Origin: Cannabis sativa
Lineage: Eukaryota > Streptophyta > Magnoliopsida > Rosales > Cannabaceae
Assembly (NCBI RefSeq): GCF_029168945.1
Contig: NC_083608.1
Coordinates: 15,580,136-15,644,135 of the forward strand
DNA: 64,000 bases
Direction: 5' to 3'
In this document: piece after piece, positions 57,614-64,000 of the stretch
Layout of the letters: the number at the start of each line of letters is the position of its first letter
How positions within the stretch are numbered: position 1 is the first letter of the stretch
Made by a program: the position numbers and the translations under genes
The notes under the pieces: model-generated
Databases searched by the model: none
Seen by the model: the letters and a program-made list of their open reading frames with translations, nothing else
Told to the model about the DNA's origin: nothing

Positions 57614-58455
57614 ACATTGATCTTTTTATCTCTCCTGTTTATATATATATTATATATGGCCGTAAGGACTTTAAGACATCATGATCGGCCAAGCGGTCTT
57701 TAAACTTGGAATTAATTTTCATTTTTTGGACAACGGGCTGACCGGGCAGCTTTTAATCCCGGTATTTTATGCTCTTGTTATCCTTAATGAATTTCATTCT
57801 CTGTTTATAATTGCAGTGCAATTGTGATTGTTTTATGTTTACCAGATGCTTTGTACAGGTATAGGTGCCCCCCAAGTGACCGAGCAGACGTATGACTCTT
57901 GGTCACTTGCCTTTTGTAAATATATTGCTTTTTTGTTCGGTGTTTTGGGTTCGACTGAGCCTTTTGTACGCACTCTAGGTAAATTGTATCATGCTGATTT
58001 TTTCGACTCAATAGAATTGGAAATACTATCTTTATTCTTTTATTGATCGAAAATGTATTTGTTACCGTAGTAACTTACATCAGAGCTAGTGATCCAATAG
58101 ATCTTTTTAGCTTATCATGACATAAAACAAATAAGAAACTGTACTTTAAAGTGGTCTACCCAACCTGAGTACTTTTGTTTCTGAAGCCTTTGCGCGAAGT
58201 CCACCCAAGAGGCCATTCACTTATAGTGAATGTTCAATAGTACTTTAATGTGGTTACCCGACCTGAGTACTTTGAAATGGTCTATTTGACCTGAGTACTT
58301 TGAAGTGGTCTACCCGACCTGAGTACTCATTGGTAGTATTTCCTTAAATGTTCTCCATTCTAGTATCGTGGTACTAAAATGAGTTGCATTTTTTCGTCAT
58401 ACTTACCAAGTTTGTATGCTCCGGAGTCGAGAACTTCGACCACCTGATAAGGTCC
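57614..58455. other. Tat region between antisense ORF and pol
   Basis: 3' UTR of the antisense ORF, facing the end of pol. Holds AATGAA-type poly(A) words near 57785 and the tandem repeat below. No further gene. Confidence 0.6.
58143..58330 (+). repeat. short tandem repeat, period about 28 bp
   Basis: Units like GTACTTTGAAGTGGTCTACC + CGACCTGA: three in a row from about 58240 to 58323 and one separate copy at about 58143-58172. Tandem repeats in this part of Tat/Ogre elements are known seeds of satellites. Confidence 0.8.
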
Positions 58456-58799
58456 TTACCAGTTGGGTCCTAACACGCCTGACATGCTGTCTTTGGTGTT
58501 TAGGAATACCCTTCTTAGGACCATATCTCCCACAAAGAATTCCCGAGCTTTCACTTGTTTGTTGAAATACCGAGCTACTTTTTGTTGATGAGCTACCAAC
58601 TTTAAGTTTGCAGTTGCTCGTTTTTCTTCGATTTCATCAAGTGATTCTGCAAGGATTATGTGATTGGTACCTTGATCGTACGTCAACCTTCTGTGGGATG
58701 GTGGTTCGAGTTCGACGGGCAGCATAGCTTCTAACCATACGCCATTGAGAATGGTGTCTGACCGGTTGCTGTTTTTTCCGTTGTACGGTATGACCATAG
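58456..58799 (-). pseudogene. Tat integrase C-terminal part
   Basis: Reads EAMLPVELEPPSHRRL, RATANLKLVAHQQKVARYFN and KAREFFVGDMVLRR, the C-terminal domain of Gypsy integrase. Its 5' end is cut by the solo LTR at 58800 and there is a 1-base loss near 58733. The frame stops at 58456. Confidence 0.85.
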
Positions 58800-60665
58800 T
58801 GTTGGATATTATTTTACCAGGATCTAGATTTACTAACAAGTATGTTGGATTAACAACCTAATATGAATTCTAAAACAATGAAAATAAACACATATAAAGT
58901 TAGAAAACCTTACAGTGGGTGCAGCGGAATAATATGACTCCTTCCGTTCAGATATCTAGCCCTTGATTCCTTTCTGTAGCAGAGCATCACCAAGATCTGA
59001 ACCTGGATCTTCTTTTCTCCTTCTTTGATGCAGAAATTCCATAGTCTTCCATACTATGATTGAGATACCACTTGATGTGTGTGGGCACTACTCATCACTC
59101 AAGGGAATTCGAAAAACAGAGAAGAAAGAAAGAGAGAGAGTGGCGGTTTCATAGTGTTTGAGAAAATAAACTGTAAAGTGTCTGTCTCAAAACTGAAGCC
59201 TTTACCTTCTATTTATAGAATACCACATAGGGTTAAAGTTGAATTATTTGGCATTTAAAAAATGAAAAATAAAATGAGAAATAGGAGCATTAAGTGGCCG
59301 GCCATTCATTGAGGGAAACAAATCCTTCCACTTTTCAAACTTTCCTATTTCATCATTTCTAGTTTCCCATTTTCTCAAAATTGCCAATTCTCTCTTTCAA
59401 CTTCCTAAATGTCAAATCTAATTATTCAATAACTATAAATAATTATTAAATAATATATTGTAATTTATTTTATATATTAATAAAAACTAATCAAAGTTTC
59501 CCAATTAATAAATATACCCTTTAAACTCTCTATTTACTGTTTTACCCTTGCTTGGTGAAAATTTATAAAGTAGACATAGTCTAACTTTTAGAATTATAAT
59601 TGATTAATTAAAATCAATTAACTGAGTCTTACAAGCAGTATGGCCTCAACTAGTATGGGGACCATGGGTCTATATAACCGAGCTTCCAATAAGTCGAACC
59701 AAATTTACCAAGTAAACTCCCTAACTTATTAATTCCTCATTGAATCCACACTTAGAACTTGGAATTGCACTCTCAGTCATATAGAAACGCTCTATATGTT
59801 CCACGATATAGACACGTCATTAGTTATCCATTGTTATAACCCTAATGTGATCAATGATCCTCTATATAGATGATTTACACTGTACAGGGATTAAATTACC
59901 GTAACACCCTACAATGTATTTTATCCTTAAAACACTTAACCCTGTATAAATGATATTTCACCTAAGTGAAATGAGATCTCCACCATTTATCTTCGTTTGG
60001 TTAAGCTCGAAGGAAATCATCCTTTACTTCTATTTGCCAAATGGAAGCTATAGATTCCATATTTATGTTAGCGCTCCCCCACTCAATTGTATTACCGTGT
60101 TCCCAAAATGTACGTATCACCCTGATACAAAACTAGGCTTAACTAACAAATCAAAGAACACGAGTAACACTCTTGAAATTGAGCCTAACCATATCAGGAT
60201 TTCGATCATGTGATCTAGGATCAACTTATGATATTGAATTGAATAGATGTTTAAGGTAAGTTTCAAAATCTAATTCAAAGTTCAATATCGGTCCATTCCA
60301 ATGCATACTCCATGCATCTGATACTGGTAAACTTTGCCAATGTCCTGGAAAGGACATAACACTTTTCCAAGGTGTAAGAATACCTATCGCTGATTATACC
60401 ATGTCAGTCTAAATCCAGTGTTCTGACAAATCAGGGAATAAACTTTTGAACATATAATAAAGATTATATTCCACTGTGCTGACAACACTATAATCTTTAA
60501 CATACTCATATGTTCTGGACTTAAAAAGAATTCATATATTATATACACATATAATCATGAAATAAATCATGTGAACCATGCAACATAAAATGTTATTTCT
60601 GATCTTTATTAATAAGTAAATCTGATTATATGAAATGAGTTTTATTTAGGGCATAAAACCCAACA
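58800..60665 (-). mobile_element. solo LTR, same family as 39976-41883
   Basis: 1866 bp, TGTTGGATATT to AAAACCCAACA on the plus strand, flanked by CATAG on both sides (58795-58799 and 60666-60670). Reversed, it aligns along its whole length with the LTR at 39976. No internal sequence: a product of LTR-LTR recombination. Confidence 0.93.
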
Positions 60666-61705
60666 CATAGAACCTTTGGGAGTTCTTCCGGCCAATTTCC
60701 TTTGGCATCTTCAAGCTTCTTCTTTAGTGTGTCCTTCAGGGTCTTGTTGACTGCTTCAACTTGACCATTTGATTGTGGATGTGCCACTGCGGAGAAGCTT
60801 TTGATAATGCCATGGTTCGCGCAGAAATTAGTGAAAGATTGACTGTTGAACTGCTTGCCGTTGTCTGAAACTATTTTGTACAGTAGTCTGAACCGGCATA
60901 TGATGTTCTTCACTATAATGTCTTGAACCTTCTTTGATGTGATAGTTGCGAGTGGTTCGGCTTCAGTCCACTTTGTAAAGTAGTCGACTACTACCACCGC
61001 GTACTGCACTCCGCCTTTACCTTTAGACAATTGCCCGATTAGGTCAATTCCCCAGATGGCAAAGGGCCACAGACTTTGCATTTGTGTCAGCTCGTTGGGC
61101 GGAGCTCTTGGTATCTTTGAAAATCTGTGGCATTTGTCACACTTCTTGACGTAAGTTTTCGAATCTTCGATCATCGTCGGCCAGAAGTAGCCTTGCCTTA
61201 GAATTTTCTTTGATAAGCTTTGTCCAGTTGCATGATTTCCGCAGAATCTGTCGTGAACTTCATATAGAAGCCGTGTAGCTTCATTTGGTGTGACGCACCT
61301 GAGCAATGGCATTGAGAATCCTCTCCTGTACATGATCCCGTCTACGATGATGTACCGTGCTGCCTTTCTTCTCATTTTCTGAGCTTCATTTCGGTTATTT
61401 GGGAGTTCCCCAGAGTTGAGATAGGCTGCTATTGGCGTCATCCAGTTCGGAGATGTATCGATCATTTTGATTTCTTCCGTGCCGGTGATGCTAGGCACTT
61501 CAAGAAACTGGATTGGGACCAGGTTCGCCTTGTCACTTATATTGCTGCTCGCCAAACGGGCTAGCGCATCAGTTGTATTTTCCTCTCTTGGAATCTGCTT
61601 GAGGCTGTAGCTTTTGAATTGTGCGAGCAGATCATGTATTTTGCTCAAATATGCTATCATTTTTTCTCCCCGAGCCTCGTATTTGCCAAATACATGATTA
61701 ACCAC
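60666..61705 (-). pseudogene. Tat second RNase H end and integrase core
   Basis: Begins in the second RNase H (LKQIPREENTTDALARLASS). Integrase: EVHDRFCGNHATGQSLSKKI and CDKCHRF zinc-binding part, then PFAIWGIDLIG with the first Asp, VSDNGKQFNSQSF with the second and HPQSNGQVEAVNKTLKDTLK with the Glu. Stops at the solo LTR insertion. Confidence 0.9.
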
Positions 61706-61773
61706 TAGCTGTGAGTCACTGCAGATCTCGATGTGCTCGGCTTTAATTTCCTTCGCTAGTTTGAGTCTAGCAA
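61706..61773 (-). other. Tat second RNase H, frameshift zone
   Basis: Coding trace of the second RNase H joins the two neighbouring frames (AEADNEAEYEALIARLKLAK-like text read across frames). A shift lies near 61840. Confidence 0.5.
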
Positions 61774-62676
61774 TTAGGGCTTCGTATTCGGCCTCATTGT
61801 TGGAGGCTTTGAATCCGAATTTGACCGCTGCATGCAGGTGTTGCCCCCAGGTGTGACAAGGGCAATTCCTGCGCCGGATAGCTGATCTGTGGTCGATCCA
61901 TCCACGTGAAGCTTCCAGGTCGACTGTGGTGTTGGCTCGGGATCGCCTTCTGGGATGCTTTCAGTTTTTCCTGTGCATTCCACCACAAAGTCGGCCAAGG
62001 CTTGGCCTTTAATAGCTGTTCGGGGTTGGAAATTGATTTCGTACTGCCCCAATTCCACCGCCCACTTGAGTAATCGCCCAGAGGCATCTGACTTTTGCAG
62101 TATTTGCCATAGTGGTTGGTCGGTGTACACCCGAACAAGATGAGCTTCAAAATAAGGTCTTAGCTTTCTTGTTGCTAAGATGAGGCAGTAGGCGAGCTTT
62201 TCTATCAACGGATATCGGCCTTCGGCCTCGACGAGTCTTTTACTGATGTAATAGACTGGATGCTGCACGCCATCTTCTTCTCTGATTAGTACGGCGCTTA
62301 TGGCATGCTCCGTTACTGCCAGGTATATCCCCAGTTCCTCACTGTCCAGAGGTTTAGAGAGGACGGGAGGTTTTGCGAGCTGTGCCTTTATATCTTGAAA
62401 AGCTCTTTCACATTCTTCTGTCCACTCAAACTTTTTGTTTCCTCGTAGGATGTTGAAGAATAGGACACATTTATCCGTTGATTTTGACACGAACCTGCTG
62501 AGTGCGGCGATTCGACCAGTTAGGCTTTGTACCTCTTTGGTTTTTGTTGGCGAGTTCATATCCAAGAGGGCTTGGATTTTTTCCGGATTGGCTTCAATTC
62601 CTCGAGCATTGACGATGAAGCCTAGAAACTTTCCCGAGCTGACTCCGAAGGAGCATTTCAGGGGATTCAGTTTCAT
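61774..62676 (-). pseudogene. Tat RT C-terminus, RNase H and second RNase H
   Basis: MKLNPLKCSFGVSSGKFLGF and VQSLTGRIAALSRFVSKS end the RT. LGIYLAVTEHAISAVLIREE, VYYISKRLVEAEGRYPLIEK and YFEAHLVRVYTDQPL form the first RNase H. WKLHVDGSTTDQLSGAGIAL opens a second RNase H, the hallmark of Tat elements. The last residues are out of frame. Confidence 0.9.
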
Positions 62677-63066
62677 GTTTTATTTTTTGAGGACTTTGAA
62701 ACATTCGTCCAGGTTGTCTATGTGCCCCCCAGCCTTTCTGGATTTGACAAGCACCACGTACACTTCCATGTTTCTGCCGATCTGATCTTTAAACATTTTG
62801 TTGACCAGTCTTTGGTATGTAGCTCCGAGATTTTTAAGACCGAATGGCATGACTTTGTAGCATTAGAGACCCATATCTACCCGAAAACTTGTATGTTCTT
62901 GGTCTTGCGGATGCATCTTGATTTGATTGTAGCCCGAATAAACATCCATGAAGCTTAATATTTCGTGCCCGGCTGTTGCATCGACGAGCTGATCGATTCT
63001 TGGAAGTGGGAAACAGTCTTTAGGGCACGCTTTGTTGAGGTCTGTAAAGTCAATACAGACTTGCCA
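62677..63066 (-). pseudogene. Tat RT palm, broken
   Basis: CIDFTDLNKACPKDCFPLPR, FMDVYSGYNQIKMHP and MPFGLKNLGATYQRLVNKMF are plain RT motifs. Stops lie at about 62863 (TAA) and 62688 (TAA). At the catalytic site the text reads VYVVLVKS (about 62748-62771), so the Asp pair expected after Tyr-x is absent. Confidence 0.85.
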
Positions 63067-63426
63067 TTACTTGTTCAGCTTAGGCACGAGTAAGGGATTC
63101 GCGACCCAAGCCAGGTAGAAAGCTTCAATGATGAAGTTGTTGTTGCGCAGCTTTTCAACTTCGTTTTTCAGGGCTAATGCTCGCTCTTTATCCAGCAATC
63201 TTCGTTTTTGCTGAACTGGCCGTATATTAGGATCGATATTCAGGACGGGCAAAATAATAGAAGGATCGATTCCGACCATATCTACATGTGACCAGGCGAA
63301 AACATCCAGGTTTGCTCTCAAAAATTTTATCAACTCTGATTTCACTTCGAGCAACAAACCCTTTCCGATTTTCAGCTTTCTGGCTGGGATATCTGGATCG
63401 ATCTCGATCTCTTCTAATTCTTCCAC
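63067..63426 (-). pseudogene. Tat RT N-terminal part
   Basis: FLRANLDVFAWSHVDMVGID, VQQKRRLLDKERALALKNEV and NPLLVPKLNK are the beginning of Tat-type RT. Frame ends at 63067 next to the palm segment. Confidence 0.85.
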
Positions 63427-63495
63427 AGGTCCAACATTGCTGCTTGGATCCCCAAGTCAAGGATCCACATCTTCATCCTCGCCTTGGGCGGTTTC

Positions 63496-63972
63496 TTACT
63501 TGGGAATATTCATTCCCTTGTCCGGGCTCTGGTTGGAGGATACTTCCTTCTTAGCCTTGGCCACTGTAAGGTTGTAACATTCCCGAGCAGATTGCTGGTT
63601 CCCTCTAAGACACCCTACCTCGTTTTTGGTTGGAAACTTCAGGCACGAGTGGAATATTGATGTGACAGCTTTTAAGTCGTACAAGGCTGGTCGGCCTAGC
63701 ATTACGTTAAAGGCTGAAGGAACATCCAATATCAGGAATTGTGCCATGATAGTTATGCTCGTTGGAGCTTGTCCAACTGTGAGGGGTAGGCGGATTTGTC
63801 CTAGGGGCGCAACTCCTTGACCGGAGAAACCATAGACGGGCTGAAGGCATGGAGTTAAATCCTTGAGCTGATGCCCCATCTTCTCGTAAGCAGTCTTGAA
63901 CAAAATATTTGAAGAAGCCCCATTATCAATCATGGTTCTGGACACAATTTTGTTTGCTATCTGGACTTCCAC
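63496..63972 (-). pseudogene. Tat retropepsin-like protease
   Basis: Protease with active-site text MIDNGASSNILF (usual form D-x-G-S-S), then LPLTVGQAPTSITIMAQFLI and FNVMLGRPALYDLKAVTS. The frame is open toward the right edge of the window at 63972; gag would lie beyond. Confidence 0.8.
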
Positions 63973-64000
63973 AACCAGCGAGTCTTTGTGCGGAAATCTT

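Larger units (their letters stand above)
44306..64000 (-). mobile_element. Tat-type Ty3/Gypsy retrotransposon, right part outside window
   Basis: Minus-strand element whose 3' LTR (44306-44997), polypurine tract and pol (58456-63972) are present. The 5' LTR and gag lie beyond 64000. A second RNase H domain between RT/RNase H and integrase marks the Tat lineage. So does a large extra ORF on the opposite strand between pol and the 3' LTR (45822-57613). It hosts two later insertions, 47716-56777 and 58800-60665. Pol has many shifts and stops. Confidence 0.88.

Noticed and set aside
58456..63972. Tat pol as a possible plant pararetrovirus
   Set aside because: LTR, polypurine tract, integrase and double RNase H are present; no movement or coat protein features.
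1..64000. CRISPR arrays, tRNA or rRNA genes, bacterial signals
   Set aside because: I looked and found none; short tRNA-like matches are retroelement primer sites.

Overview
The window is AT-rich plant nuclear DNA, almost certainly from a dicot: plant LTR-retrotransposon lineages (Tork-like Copia, Tekay-like and Tat-like Gypsy), plant L1-type LINE proteins, Mutator-like transposase, a Cf-type receptor-like protein, a VRN1/REM-type B3 protein and GT-AG introns. I cannot name the species from sequence alone; Cannabaceae is only an impression. Nothing is bacterial, so operons and ribosome binding sites do not apply. Only two host genes look intact: an LRR receptor-like protein (18163-20799, minus) and a two-exon B3 protein (23692-24930, minus). 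Nearly everything else is mobile DNA or its debris.

Layout. 109-6576: young Copia element, minus strand, 5-bp target duplication GGGAT. 6577-12140: gene-poor DNA with a Mutator-transposase N-terminal relic, an ancient Athila/Tat-type LTR end with its primer site, and a MITE inserted into an older copy of its own family. 12143-14845: a Mutator-like transposase pseudogene with a B3-gene tail on its left and a serine-incorporator C-terminal fragment on its right. 15653-16103: solo LTR (TSD AATTC). 18163-20799: receptor-like protein. 21163-22724: four MITEs or MITE fragments. 23692-24930: B3 gene. 25643-38413: one L1-type LINE insertion bounded by a long exact target duplication, whose ORFs are split by five GT-AG introns. 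A non-autonomous LTR element (33002-36795, TSD ATATC) sits between its ORF1 and ORF2.

39850-64000 is a Russian-doll nest: an LTR fragment (39850-39975) is cut by a long-LTR element (LTR 39976-41883). That element's interior is cut at 44306 by a Tat-type Gypsy element, minus strand, which runs off the right edge. The Tat element carries a promoter-driven, intron-containing ORF on the opposite strand. That ORF is interrupted by a 9-kb Tekay-type Gypsy element (47716-56777, TSD GAGGT). The Tat integrase is interrupted by a solo LTR (58800-60665, TSD CATAG) of the same family as the LTR at 39976.

The most unusual object is the LINE. LINEs move through RNA and should not carry spliceosomal introns. 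Here three introns downstream of the RT keep codon phase exactly across conserved motifs, the other two have matching phase, and all lie inside the target-site duplication. Either a LINE lineage has gained stable introns and retrotransposed as unspliced RNA, or introns were gained after insertion.
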